The translations under genes were made by a program, and so were the position numbers. This document shows, in pieces, positions 1 through 7,725 of a stretch of DNA of 18,475 bases. The notes beneath the pieces were generated by a model. It ran no database searches. It had not been told where the DNA came from and saw nothing but the letters and a program-made list of their open reading frames with translations. The number at the start of each line of letters is the position of its first letter. Positions within the stretch are counted from its first letter, which is position 1. Source of the DNA: Bacillota bacterium (GTDB taxonomy: Bacteria > Bacillota > Clostridia > Clostridiales > Caloramatoraceae); assembly GCA_023389275.1 (NCBI GenBank), contig JAEWEN010000126.1, positions 1-18,475 of the forward strand, written 5' to 3'.

Positions 1-15
1 GGGGAGGAATTTTAA

Positions 16-165
16 ATGGAAAGTATAAATTTTTTTACATCTTTTAGTTTGATTACAATTATTATTAGTATACTTAATTTAATAATATTAGGAATAGGTA
101 TATATGCAGTTTGTCTTTTAATAAAGGCACTTAAAATATATATTAAGAAAAACTCTGATAAGTAA
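16..165 (+). CDS. Small single-span membrane protein, 49 aa, function unknown
   Basis: I found this short frame by eye. It has a strong ribosome binding site (GGGGAGG at 1-7) eight bases before the ATG and an uninterrupted frame of 49 codons to TAA at 163-165. Residues about 8-37 are almost all Ile, Leu, Val, Phe, Gly and Ala, long enough for one transmembrane helix. The tail is basic (KALKIYIKKNSDK), so the C terminus is probably cytoplasmic. No family is recognised. Its last 23 bases overlap the 3' end of the opposite-strand gene at 143-475, so the two are convergent and antisense at their ends. Its promoter lies outside the window, and it may be the last gene of an operon. The good RBS plus membrane-like composition argue for a real gene. 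A leader peptide or toxin-like peptide is possible but unsupported. Confidence 0.6.
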   Translation: MESINFFTSFSLITIIISILNLIILGIGIYAVCLLIKALKIYIKKNSDK

Positions 166-475
166 AGATATATTCTTTTATATCTTTTTCATGTAAGTTA
201 TATACGGTAGTTTGTTTTTTTACAGGAATTATTTTTATTGTATTTTTACCTATAACAATTTCACCGAAAGCATATTTTGCTTTAACTATATTAAAACACC
301 CTAGTTGGTGTTTTTCTTCTGTTTTTGTTTCTTTATTAGTTATAATTAATTCATATAAAAAATTAGCAGGGTCTATAGGAGAATATATTATTTTAGCTTC
401 TACAAAGTTGTTTTCTGATTTTAAATAGATATTTTCTTTGTTTTTCTTAAAAGATTTTCTAACTACTTTTTTCAT
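143..475 (-). CDS. Hypothetical protein, 110 aa
   Basis: The frame begins with ATG at 475-473. A GGAGG ribosome binding site lies just upstream on the minus strand (complement of CCTCC at about 482-486), so the start is well supported. The first 15 residues are very basic (KKVVRKSFKKNK). The rest alternates hydrophobic and charged residues in a pattern that suggests beta strands. There is no signal peptide and no membrane segment. I recognise no domain. It is divergent from the ABC importer gene at 688 across a 212-base intergenic region, and its 3' end overlaps the small membrane gene at 16-165 by 23 bases. It is probably cytosolic and single-gene. No function is proposed. Confidence 0.7.
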   Translation of the reverse strand: MKKVVRKSFKKNKENIYLKSENNFVEAKIIYSPIDPANFLYELIITNKETKTEEKHQLGCFNIVKAKYAFGEIVIGKNTIKIIPVKKQTTVYNLHEKDIKEYIFTYQSFS

Positions 476-521
476 ATTTATCCTCCGACAATATTTTTAA
501 TAATAATATATTATTTCCTAG

Positions 522-537
522 GAAATATCAAATTACA
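522..537. promoter_or_regulatory. 16-bp perfect palindrome, candidate operator
   Basis: TATTTCCTAGGAAATA is perfectly self-complementary and lies between the divergent genes at 475 (minus) and 688 (plus). It sits about 47 bases upstream of the minus-strand start and 62 bases upstream of the proposed -35 for the importer. It does not match the usual Fur box half-sites (GATAAT). It could be bound by a dimeric regulator of either gene. Assignment is by symmetry and position only. Confidence 0.3.
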
Positions 538-598
538 TAAAGTTATTTTATAATATTCCATAAAAAGTAAAAACTATGCCTTTGTAAATTGTAATATA

Positions 599-627
599 TT
601 GACTAAAGGGTTATACTATGGTACTAT
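599..627 (+). promoter_or_regulatory. Sigma-A-type promoter of the metal-chelate importer operon
   Basis: A -35 element TTGACT (599-604) is separated by 17 bases from TACTAT (622-627). The 5' untranslated stretch that follows is about 55 bases. A short inverted repeat, AACG-TAAG-CGTT at 629-640, overlaps the likely transcription start and could be an operator. The promoter is predicted from consensus match and spacing. Confidence 0.5.
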
Positions 628-687
628 TAACGTAAGCGTTGTATTATATAAAATATAACGATTTAAGTTTATATAAGTGGTGAAATT

Positions 688-1710
688 ATGAAAGAAATAA
701 GTGTTAGAAAAAGAAATAGAATGTTAGTATTAGCCTTATTTATTGTTTTTATATGTTGTTTTTTAGTTTCTTTTATGATTGGAAGATACCCTATAAACCC
801 AGTAGATTTAATTAAGGTTTTACTATCAAAGATAATACATATAGAGCCTACTTGGAGTCCGGAGATTGAAACAGTTATTTTTAATATAAGGCTTCCAAGA
901 GTTATAGGAGGCATATTAGTTGGAGCTGCACTTTCAGTTGCTGGAGCAAGTTATCAAGGGCTTTTTAGAAACCCTATGGTATCACCAGATGTTCTTGGAG
1001 CATCAGCAGGTGCTGGATTTGGAGCTGCACTTGGAATATTCTTATCATTTAGTTATTTTGGAATATCATTTAGCGCATTTGGATTTGGTCTTTTAACAGT
1101 AGCAATTGTTTACATAATAAGTAATAAAGTTAAAAATAATCCTATACTAGGTCTTATATTAGCAGGGATTATGGTAAGTTCTATATTTACATCAGCTACA
1201 TCATTTTTAAAACTTATAGCTGATACTGATAGTGTACTTCCTGCTATTACATATTGGTTAATGGGAAGTCTTGCTTCTATAAGGCAAAAAGATATTTTAT
1301 TTGCTTTAGTTCCTATTGTTATAGGAATCTTACCTTTAATTGTTTTAAGGTGGAGACTTAATGTTTTAACAATGGGGGAAGAAGAAGCCTTAACTATAGG
1401 AGTTAATACAAAAGTTATTAGAGTTATTGTTGTTGTTTGTGCAACTCTTATTACAGCAGCTAGTGTTTCCATAAGTGGGATGATTGGATGGGTAGGACTT
1501 GTTATTCCTCATTTTGCCCGTATGATAGTTGGAGATGATTATAGAGTACTTCTTCCAGCATCAATGCTTATGGGAGCAAGCTATCTTCTACTAGTAGATA
1601 ATTTTGCACGTACAATATCAACTTCAGAAGTTCCAATAGGAATACTTACAGCATTTGTTGGAGCACCATTTTTCTTATATTTAATTTTGAGAGAAGGTAG
1701 AAAACAATGA
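688..1710 (+). CDS. FecCD-family ABC transporter permease (iron/metal-chelate type)
   Basis: At 340 residues this has the usual length of FecCD/BtuC permeases, which form the membrane dimer of importers for siderophore iron, heme, cobalamin or, in some members, molybdate/tungstate. Family landmarks are visible: RLPRVIGGILVGAALSVAGASYQG near residues 69-92, the stretch with NPMVSPDVLGASAGAGFG near 95-112, the cytoplasmic coupling segment GEEEALTIGV near 230-240, and SGMIGWVGLVIPHFARMIVG near 264-283. About ten hydrophobic spans are apparent. The ATG at 688 is preceded by GTGGTGAA at 677-684. Its stop overlaps the start of the ATPase gene (ATGA, 1707-1710), so translation is coupled. The genes at 1707 and 2505 complete the importer. 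The substrate cannot be read from the permease alone. Confidence 0.92.
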   Translation: MKEISVRKRNRMLVLALFIVFICCFLVSFMIGRYPINPVDLIKVLLSKIIHIEPTWSPEIETVIFNIRLPRVIGGILVGAALSVAGASYQGLFRNPMVSPDVLGASAGAGFGAALGIFLSFSYFGISFSAFGFGLLTVAIVYIISNKVKNNPILGLILAGIMVSSIFTSATSFLKLIADTDSVLPAITYWLMGSLASIRQKDILFALVPIVIGILPLIVLRWRLNVLTMGEEEALTIGVNTKVIRVIVVVCATLITAASVSISGMIGWVGLVIPHFARMIVGDDYRVLLPASMLMGASYLLLVDNFARTISTSEVPIGILTAFVGAPFFLYLILREGRKQ

Positions 1711-2483
1711 TAAGTATTAAAAGTTTAAACTTTAAATATAAAGATAGACCTATTCTTAAAAACATATCCTTTGAGGCACAATCAGGAGACTTGATTTGTG
1801 TTTTAGGACCTAATGGTGTTGGAAAAAGTACATTGTTTAAATGTATATTAGGACTTTTAAAAGGATATGAGGGAGAGGTTTTAATAAATAACAATAACAT
1901 AAAAAATCTTTCAAGAAAGCTAATTGCAAATGAAATAGCATATATTCCTCAATCACATTTTCCTACATTTAATTTTAGTGTATTTAACGTAGTTTTAATG
2001 GGGACAACCTCCCATTTAAGTATTACATCTTCTCCTAGTAAAAAAGAGGAGGATTTAGTAAATGAAACATTAGAAAAACTAGGTATATCTCACTTAAAAA
2101 ATAGAGGTTATGGAGAAATAAGTGGAGGGGAAAGACAGCTTGTTTTAATTGCAAGAGCATTAACTCAAAAAGCAAAGGTTCTTATAATGGATGAGCCTAC
2201 AGCAAATCTTGATTATGGCAATCAAGTAAAGGTTATGAAAAAAGTAAAAGAGCTTTCAGATGAAGGATATACAATAATATTATCTACACATAATCCTGAA
2301 CATGCTTTTTTATATGCTAATAAGGTTATGGTAATTTACGGTGGAGAAATTACTAATTTTGGAGTTCCTAAAGACATTCTTACAGAGGATTTACTTGAAA
2401 AAATCTATAATGTAAAAGTAAGTCTTTATGACATTAGTAACAATGATAATATGCTTCGTATATGTGTACCATTATTAAACTAA
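1707..2483 (+). CDS. ABC transporter ATP-binding protein (FecE/BtuD type)
   Basis: This 258-residue cytoplasmic ATPase powers the FecCD permease encoded just upstream, and the two genes overlap by four bases. All ABC motifs are intact: Walker A GPNGVGKST at 34-42, Q-loop glutamine at 82, signature ISGGERQ at 138-144, Walker B VLIMDEP at 158-164 with the catalytic glutamate, D-loop near 167-169, and the switch histidine in STHNPEHA at 195. The order permease, ATPase, binding protein and the overall similarity place it with metal-chelate importers (class II ABC importers). Length is normal, with no accessory C-terminal domain. The start is the ATG in the ATGA overlap; the only SD-like stretch upstream is GAGAGAAGG, inside the permease gene. 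Confidence 0.93.
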   Translation: MISIKSLNFKYKDRPILKNISFEAQSGDLICVLGPNGVGKSTLFKCILGLLKGYEGEVLINNNNIKNLSRKLIANEIAYIPQSHFPTFNFSVFNVVLMGTTSHLSITSSPSKKEEDLVNETLEKLGISHLKNRGYGEISGGERQLVLIARALTQKAKVLIMDEPTANLDYGNQVKVMKKVKELSDEGYTIILSTHNPEHAFLYANKVMVIYGGEITNFGVPKDILTEDLLEKIYNVKVSLYDISNNDNMLRICVPLLN

Positions 2484-2504
2484 ATGTTAAGGGGGTAAGT
2501 TTTG

Positions 2505-3605
2505 ATGAAAAAACTTATGAAGGTGTTTACTACAGGGTTTTTGATATGTACAGTATCACTAGGACTTTTTGCTGGATGTACACCTAAAAAAGATGGTAAT
2601 GAACAAACTAAGCAAGAAGAAACAGCTAAACAAACTGTAAAGTTTACTGATTCTACAGGACGTGAGGTTGAAATACCAAAGGAAATTAAAAAAATAGCTC
2701 CATCAGGTCCACTTGCTCAAATCGTTTTATACTCAATAAATCCAGATAAAATAGCAGGATGGTCACAAACTCCATCTAAAGCTACTCAAAAGTATATGGA
2801 TGAAAAGTATATAAATCTACCTGAGTTTGGACAATTTTATGGTAAAAATGCAAACATGAACATGGAAGCTATAGTTAAGGCAAAACCAGATGTAATTATA
2901 GATATTGGCGAGAAGAAAAAAGGTATAAAAGAAGATATGGATGGTCTTCAAAAGCAGCTTAATATTCCAGTTATATTTGTAGAAGCTACATTAGATAATA
3001 TGGATAAAGCATATGAAACTCTTGGAAATATTCTTTCAGAGGACACAAAAGCTTTAGCTGAGTACTCTAAAAATACAGTAAATGATGCAAAAGAAAAATC
3101 AAAAACAATACCAAGTGATAAAAAAGTTGAATTATATTATGGACTAGCTGAAAATGGCCTTAATACTATAGGAAAAGGGTCAGTTCATGGTGCTGTTATT
3201 GATATGGTAGGAGCTGAAAATGTTGCTGTTTTAGATGAAATATCTAGTAAAGGAACAGGAAATGAAGTTTCTATGGAGCAAGTTATTAAATGGAATCCAG
3301 ATGCTATAATTTTTGCACCTGATGTAGATATTAATAAAGTTAAATCTGATAAATCTTGGAGTAATATGAAAGCTATTAAAGACGAAAAGTACTATGTGGT
3401 TTCTATGGGACCTTACAACTGGATGGGAAGCCCTCCATCAATAAACCGTTTGATAGGTATTAAATGGCTTGGAAATCTTCTTTACCCAGATACATATAAA
3501 TACGACATGGTAAAGGAAACAAAAGAATTTTATAAATTATTTTATCATTATGATTTAAAAGATGATGAAGTAAAAGCTTTGCTAAATAAGTCAACTTTCA
3601 AATAA
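2505..3605 (+). CDS. Metal-chelate ABC transporter substrate-binding lipoprotein
   Basis: This is the extracellular binding protein of the importer, 366 residues from ATG 2505. A TTG directly in front (2502) is a less likely start. The AAGGGGG site at 2489-2495 gives nine bases of spacing to the ATG. The N terminus is a lipoprotein signal: basic MKKLMK, a hydrophobic core, then lipobox LFAGC with the lipidated cysteine at residue 25. The mature part starts with a charged linker and continues into a FecB/BtuF-like periplasmic-binding fold (family PF01497), including FTDSTGREVEIPKEIKKI near 46-63, KAKPDVIID in the first lobe, and WNPDAIIFAP in the second lobe. The C-terminal segment PYNWMGSPPSINRLIGIKWL is characteristic of clostridial and archaeal members of unclear substrate. 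Iron-siderophore, heme and molybdate/tungstate all remain possible. Confidence 0.88.
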   Translation: MKKLMKVFTTGFLICTVSLGLFAGCTPKKDGNEQTKQEETAKQTVKFTDSTGREVEIPKEIKKIAPSGPLAQIVLYSINPDKIAGWSQTPSKATQKYMDEKYINLPEFGQFYGKNANMNMEAIVKAKPDVIIDIGEKKKGIKEDMDGLQKQLNIPVIFVEATLDNMDKAYETLGNILSEDTKALAEYSKNTVNDAKEKSKTIPSDKKVELYYGLAENGLNTIGKGSVHGAVIDMVGAENVAVLDEISSKGTGNEVSMEQVIKWNPDAIIFAPDVDINKVKSDKSWSNMKAIKDEKYYVVSMGPYNWMGSPPSINRLIGIKWLGNLLYPDTYKYDMVKETKEFYKLFYHYDLKDDEVKALLNKSTFK

Positions 3606-3611
3606 AACTAG

Positions 3612-3658
3612 CATAGTCCCTTGGTTTGTGGTTCCCCCCTTACCAAGGGATACTTATG
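3612..3658 (+). terminator. Stem-loop at the end of the importer operon, probable terminator
   Basis: TCCCTTGGT (3617-3625) pairs perfectly with ACCAAGGGA (3642-3650) around a C-rich loop. An outer CATA/TATG pair (3612-3615 and 3655-3658) can extend the stem with a small bulge. It sits 12 bases after the lipoprotein stop codon. The downstream T-run is weak, so it could also be an mRNA-stabilising 3' hairpin. Confidence 0.55.
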
Positions 3659-3750
3659 TTTACATATAATTTTAATATATTTAGGAAACATTTATCTCTT
3701 TATAGATATTATAAGTATTAGGGAAAGAATATATAAATAAGGTGATGTTA

Positions 3751-4527
3751 ATGAAGAGGGTTTTAAGTTATATATGTAAACATAGAAAAATATCAACCAT
3801 ATTAATTTTTTTAGTTACCTCTGTCATAATTAGTTTTTTAGCATATGAAATACAAAATAATTATATTATTATTGAAAAAAGTCAATTAACGCATATCCAT
3901 AACTTAAATAGTAAGAATTTTCTATATAATTGGAAAAAGGAAATGTTTCTACCATTTATGATTAGTGCATTAATAATTAGTATACTTTTAACTATAGTTT
4001 TAAAAAACATAATAGACTTAAGGTCTAATCAAAAAGAGTTGGAATTAAGGGTAAAAACTGATCCTCTTACAAATTTACCAAATAGAAGGTACTTATTCGA
4101 CTTTATAAATAAAACAATATCTTTATATAAAAGTGGTAAAGGTGGATTTTCAATATATTATATAGATTTAAATGGATTTAAAGATATAAATGATAGTTTT
4201 GGACACGGAGTTGGAGATATTGTTTTAAAAGAAACTGCAAATAGACTTTTAAACTGTTTAGAAAAAGGTGACTTAGCAGCTCGTATAGGTGGAGATGAAT
4301 TTGTTTTACTTATTAAAGATATTATTTCAGAAAAAGATGTTAATTTAATTTTAGAAAAACTAGATAAAGTATTTAGTGAACCTATAAATGTAGAAGAACA
4401 TACTATTAATGTATCTTTAAGTATAGGTGTAGCTTTTTATCCAAACGATGGAGATAATCCTGAAAGCCTTTTAAGTATTGCAGATACTAAAATGTATAAA
4501 AATAAAAAAAGACTTAGATTAAAATGA
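3751..4527 (+). CDS. Membrane-bound GGDEF protein, probable diguanylate cyclase
   Basis: The predicted enzyme makes cyclic di-GMP from two GTP. From ATG 3751 it has 258 residues. I chose this ATG because AAGGTGAT at 3739-3746 is an exact anti-SD match, which makes the in-frame GTG at 3742 part of the ribosome binding site. Two hydrophobic segments, about 14-32 and 66-86, flank a short probable extracytoplasmic stretch of about 30 residues that is too small for a known sensor domain. A GGDEF domain follows from about 100: DPLTNLPNRR at 104-113, YYIDLNGFKDINDSFGHGVGD near 136-156 with metal-binding aspartate and GTP-binding residues, and the active motif GGDEF at 180-184. The position of the inhibitory I-site RxxD reads EKGD (171-174), so product inhibition is probably absent. 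It lies 85 bases upstream of dnaB with no obvious terminator between. Confidence 0.88.
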   Translation: MKRVLSYICKHRKISTILIFLVTSVIISFLAYEIQNNYIIIEKSQLTHIHNLNSKNFLYNWKKEMFLPFMISALIISILLTIVLKNIIDLRSNQKELELRVKTDPLTNLPNRRYLFDFINKTISLYKSGKGGFSIYYIDLNGFKDINDSFGHGVGDIVLKETANRLLNCLEKGDLAARIGGDEFVLLIKDIISEKDVNLILEKLDKVFSEPINVEEHTINVSLSIGVAFYPNDGDNPESLLSIADTKMYKNKKRLRLK

Positions 4528-4612
4528 TTATGTAGCTTTCAATAGTAAATAATATTTATATATGTTAGAATTAATAGGTTAAGATAATATTTTTAAAAGT
4601 TAAGGAGGCTGT

Positions 4613-5956
4613 ATGGAGCAAAAACTTAGAGTGCCTCCCTATAATATAGATGCAGAGCAGCTAGTTATTGGTTCCATGATAGTTGATAAAAACGCTATAG
4701 CAGCTGCTACTGAAATATTAAAGGGAGATGAATTTTATAAAGATCATCATAAAATATTGTTTGATGCAATAGTTTCTTTATATGATCATGATACTCCTGT
4801 TGACATAATAACAATAACAGAACAATTAAAAACAATGGACAAAACCCTTGAAGATGTAGGTGGAGTTTCATATATATCAGACTTAGTTGCTGGAGTTGAA
4901 ACAACTGCAGAAGAAAGGGTTAAAGCACACGCTAAAATTGTAGAAGAGAAACATACTTTAAGAAGACTTATTAAGTCATCAAATGAAATAGTAGAAAAAT
5001 GCTATGAGCAAAACTTAGATGTAGAATACATAGTATCAGATGCAGAGAAAAATATATTTGATATATCACAAAAAACTAATTCAGCAGATTTTGAGCATTT
5101 AAGTAGTATTATAGAAAGAAGTTTTGAAGACTTTGAAAAACTTTATAACAATAAAAATGAAGTTACAGGAATACCTACAGGATTTAAGGATTTAGACTCT
5201 AGAACATCAGGATTTCAAAAAGGTGATTTAGTACTTATTGCAGCAAGACCTTCTATGGGAAAAACTGCATTTGTACTTAACCTTGCATTAAATGCAGGAC
5301 TTCGTGCAGATAAAAGTGTTGCTATCTTTTCACTAGAAATGTCTAGGGAACAGCTTGTATATAGAATGCTTTGTGCAGAGGCAAATATAGATATGCAAAA
5401 ACTTAGAGTAGGAGATCTTGATGATGAATCTTGGATAAGACTTGGAAGAGCATCAAGTCCTATGTCTAGCTCTAGAATATTTATAGATGATACTCCAGGA
5501 ATTACAGTATCAGAGCTTAGATCAAAATGTAGGAGACTTAAAATAGAAAAAGGTTTAGACCTTATAATCATTGACTACCTTCAATTAATGAGTGGTAGCC
5601 GTCACAGTGAAAGTAGACAGCAAGAAGTATCTGAAATATCAAGATCCTTAAAAGCTATAGCAAAGGAAATGGGAGCTCCTGTAGTTGCACTAAGCCAGCT
5701 TTCACGTGCACCTGAAATGAGAGCAGACCATAGACCGATACTTTCAGACCTTCGTGAATCAGGATCAATTGAGCAGGATGCTGATATTGTTATGTTTTTA
5801 TATAGAGATGAATACTATGATAAGGAAAGTGAGAAAAAAGGTATTGCTGAAGTTATAATAGCAAAACAAAGAAATGGTCCAACAGGAACAGTTGAACTTG
5901 CTTGGATTGGGCAATACACAAGATTCCGTGATCTTGATAAATATCATAGTAGTTAA
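4613..5956 (+). CDS. dnaB: Replicative DNA helicase DnaB (DnaC in Bacillus naming)
   Basis: This is the hexameric 5'-3' helicase that unwinds DNA at the replication fork and recruits primase. The length of 447 residues is normal, with no intein. Residues about 5-105 match the N-terminal DnaB domain, beginning VPPYNIDAEQLVIGSMI. A linker follows, then the RecA-like C-terminal domain from about 180. The Walker A motif is ARPSMGKT at 211-218, and the Walker B region contains LDLIIIDYLQLMSG near 315-328. Other conserved stretches include SLEMSREQLVYRMLC and LRESGSIEQDADIVMFLYRDEYY. ATG 4613 is preceded by AAGGAGG at 4602-4608. In many clostridia dnaB lies beside rplI and purA; here a GGDEF gene is upstream and purA is 3.5 kb downstream. 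The gene ends in a strong bidirectional terminator. Confidence 0.97.
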   Translation: MEQKLRVPPYNIDAEQLVIGSMIVDKNAIAAATEILKGDEFYKDHHKILFDAIVSLYDHDTPVDIITITEQLKTMDKTLEDVGGVSYISDLVAGVETTAEERVKAHAKIVEEKHTLRRLIKSSNEIVEKCYEQNLDVEYIVSDAEKNIFDISQKTNSADFEHLSSIIERSFEDFEKLYNNKNEVTGIPTGFKDLDSRTSGFQKGDLVLIAARPSMGKTAFVLNLALNAGLRADKSVAIFSLEMSREQLVYRMLCAEANIDMQKLRVGDLDDESWIRLGRASSPMSSSRIFIDDTPGITVSELRSKCRRLKIEKGLDLIIIDYLQLMSGSRHSESRQQEVSEISRSLKAIAKEMGAPVVALSQLSRAPEMRADHRPILSDLRESGSIEQDADIVMFLYRDEYYDKESEKKGIAEVIIAKQRNGPTGTVELAWIGQYTRFRDLDKYHSS

Positions 5957-5958
5957 AG

Positions 5959-5989
5959 AAAATGCTATTTCAAAGTGAAATAGCATTTT
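5959..5989. terminator. Bidirectional intrinsic terminator between dnaB and the chemoreceptor gene
   Basis: AAAATGCTATTTCA (5959-5972) pairs perfectly with TGAAATAGCATTTT (5976-5989) around the loop AAG. The T-run on the plus strand terminates dnaB. The A-run on the left gives a T-run on the minus strand and terminates the convergent gene at 5990-7348. Confidence 0.9.
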
Positions 5990-7348
5990 TTATATTTTGC
6001 TTTTTAATTTTCCAATTAAGTTAATAATAATACTTGAGTACCTGTCCATTTCATAAAGCTTTTCCTCTGCAAGAGAAGTATTTCCCTCTTTATGAGCTAT
6101 AACAGCTTCCTTAGCAGCGTTATGAAGAGATATATGAGGTTTTTCAAGTTCTATAAATATAGGGTTGTTTTTAAGGTTTAAACAATTATCACTATAATAC
6201 CATTTTCCTAAATCACAGGCTTTGTAGTTACCTACTACAGCAGTATCTATATTAATAAGTCCAAGTAGCATATTATAAACTCTCCATCTCCATAAAAGAT
6301 GGTCTACTACATATATATCAAGTTTATCTTTTTGAGATAAATCATTTTTGCTAAGTGATTTTTTTCTAATATCAAAAATAAAGTTACTTAAATCATATAT
6401 ACTTTTTGCTGTTTTTCCACAGCTATCTTCTAAAGATATTGATTTTTCAAGTGCTGTTTCAATTTCACTATATAAATTTTTAGTTTCCTCTGCTTGATTG
6501 TCTATAGAGTTTGTAATACATTTCATATCTTTAGTTATTTCGGAAATTGAAGATGATATGTTTTTAAGAGAACTTAGTGTATCTTTTAGTGAAGCTTCTC
6601 CTACTTCTAATTTTTTAACGGTAGTATGAATAAGACTAAATGTTTCATCAGTATTTTTTCTTAATATATTAAAGTTATTTTCTATTGTTTTTACAGTAGT
6701 TTTAGTGTGTTCAGAAAGCTTTTTTACCTCTGAGGCAACAACTGCAAATCCTTTACCATTTTCACCTGCTCTAGATGCTTCAATAGATGCATTAAGGGAA
6801 AGAAGTGAAATATTATCTGCAATATCATTTATAGTATTTGTTATGTTTATAGTTTCTTCTAGGTTTTTTTCAAAAAATAGTATTTTTTCCTCTATATATT
6901 TAAATTCATCAAGAACTTCAATTGTTTTATTTATAGATTCTGATATATTTTCAAGTCCATTAGTAGACTTTTCATTTGTAGAAAGAGAATTATTATAAAT
7001 AGTGTAGGATGTAGATTTAACCTTATCAATAGATTTTAAAAGTTCATTACTATTTTTAGTAATACAAGATATACACTTAGATTGGCTAAGTGCACTTTTA
7101 AGCATATCTCTTACCTGATTTATATTTATAGTTTCCTTTAAAATACTATTTACATCTAAAGTACTTGAGCATTTGTTTTCTTTTAATATATTTTGATTTA
7201 TTAAGCTTTTAAGTGAACAGTATAAATTTTCATCTTTTATAATATTTTTGTCTAGGGAAGCTATTTTCCCACTTAATATATCGTTAATATGATTTGATAA
7301 AGCCTTAGATGATATATTGTCATAGGATTTTTTAGAAAATATACTCAT
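5990..7348 (-). CDS. Cytoplasmic methyl-accepting chemotaxis protein with C-terminal CZB zinc-binding domain
   Basis: This 452-residue protein has no transmembrane segment and no signal peptide, so it should be a soluble chemoreceptor. Residues about 105-330 form the coiled-coil signalling domain. The hairpin tip that contacts CheA/CheW is clear (SLLSLNASIEASRAGENGKGFAVVASEVKKL, about 181-211). The C-terminal ~105 residues match the chemoreceptor zinc-binding (CZB) family. The expected 3-His/1-Cys ligand set is visible as H350 (DHLLW), C378 (KACDLGKWYY), H405 and H409 (PHISLH). Known CZB receptors sense zinc or oxidants such as HOCl; this role is inferred here. The N-terminal ~100 residues are unassigned and include a CxxC at 92-95. 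ATG 7348 has AGAGGTGT upstream. The small gene at 7396-7593 precedes it in the same direction, probably as one transcript. Confidence 0.9.
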   Translation of the reverse strand: MSIFSKKSYDNISSKALSNHINDILSGKIASLDKNIIKDENLYCSLKSLINQNILKENKCSSTLDVNSILKETININQVRDMLKSALSQSKCISCITKNSNELLKSIDKVKSTSYTIYNNSLSTNEKSTNGLENISESINKTIEVLDEFKYIEEKILFFEKNLEETINITNTINDIADNISLLSLNASIEASRAGENGKGFAVVASEVKKLSEHTKTTVKTIENNFNILRKNTDETFSLIHTTVKKLEVGEASLKDTLSSLKNISSSISEITKDMKCITNSIDNQAEETKNLYSEIETALEKSISLEDSCGKTAKSIYDLSNFIFDIRKKSLSKNDLSQKDKLDIYVVDHLLWRWRVYNMLLGLINIDTAVVGNYKACDLGKWYYSDNCLNLKNNPIFIELEKPHISLHNAAKEAVIAHKEGNTSLAEEKLYEMDRYSSIIINLIGKLKSKI

Positions 7349-7364
7349 AAATACACCTCTTTCC

Positions 7365-7388
7365 TAGGTAAAAATATTTTATTACCTA
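7365..7388 (-). other. Hairpin between the DUF6774-like gene and the chemoreceptor gene
   Basis: On the minus strand TAGGTAA and TTACCTA (plus-strand 7382-7388 and 7365-7371) pair around a ten-base A/T loop containing a T-run. It lies between the upstream stop codon and the chemoreceptor RBS. It could lower expression of the second gene or protect the mRNA. The evidence is symmetry only. Confidence 0.3.
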
Positions 7389-7395
7389 TGTACAC

Positions 7396-7593
7396 CTATT
7401 CCTTAAAATCTTGGATTATAGCATCCATATTATCTGCTTGATTAGCAGATATACCAAGTAAACTTGCTACAGATAGTGCCATACTTGATAAAACCCTTAA
7501 TTCCTCCTTAGTTTTTCCAATAGAAAGTTGTACAGCTATAGCGGAGGATATTGCAATTAATTCAGCTGGTGTTAGTGAATCAAATTTATTCAA
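7396..7593 (-). CDS. Small DUF6774-like protein, 65 aa
   Basis: The start is a TTG at 7593-7591 preceded by the strong site AGGAGTGAT on the minus strand; no ATG lies near. The sequence LTPAELIAISSAIAVQLSIGKTKEELRVLSSMALSVASLL resembles a family of 60-70-residue Firmicutes proteins that I recall as DUF6774, with a recurring LTPxELIA...Is/LGkt..El..L pattern. It looks all-helical and amphipathic with no membrane signal. Function is unknown. It directly precedes the CZB chemoreceptor gene (48 bases between), with only a short hairpin in between, so the two may be co-transcribed and functionally linked. The family name is from memory of the pattern and should be treated as likely rather than certain. 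Confidence 0.75.
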   Translation of the reverse strand: MNKFDSLTPAELIAISSAIAVQLSIGKTKEELRVLSSMALSVASLLGISANQADNMDAIIQDFKE

Positions 7594-7725
7594 AAAATCA
7601 CTCCTAAGGATTTCTATATACTTATATAATATAAATTAAAAATGAAAAGTAGAATAGAAAACAGTAATTAGTTTAGATAGATTTAATATTATATTTCGTT
7701 ATATTTAGTGAAAGGGGGAAGAGAT

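Noticed and set aside
688..1710. Minus-strand frames at 669-914, 1110-1472 and 1646-1900
   Set aside because: They are shadows of the FecCD and ATPase genes on the other strand, with no ribosome sites or known motifs.
688..3605. Importer as a cobalamin transporter linked to the B12 riboswitch at the window end
   Set aside because: The riboswitch is 15 kb away and faces out of the window. No B12 riboswitch was found upstream of the importer.
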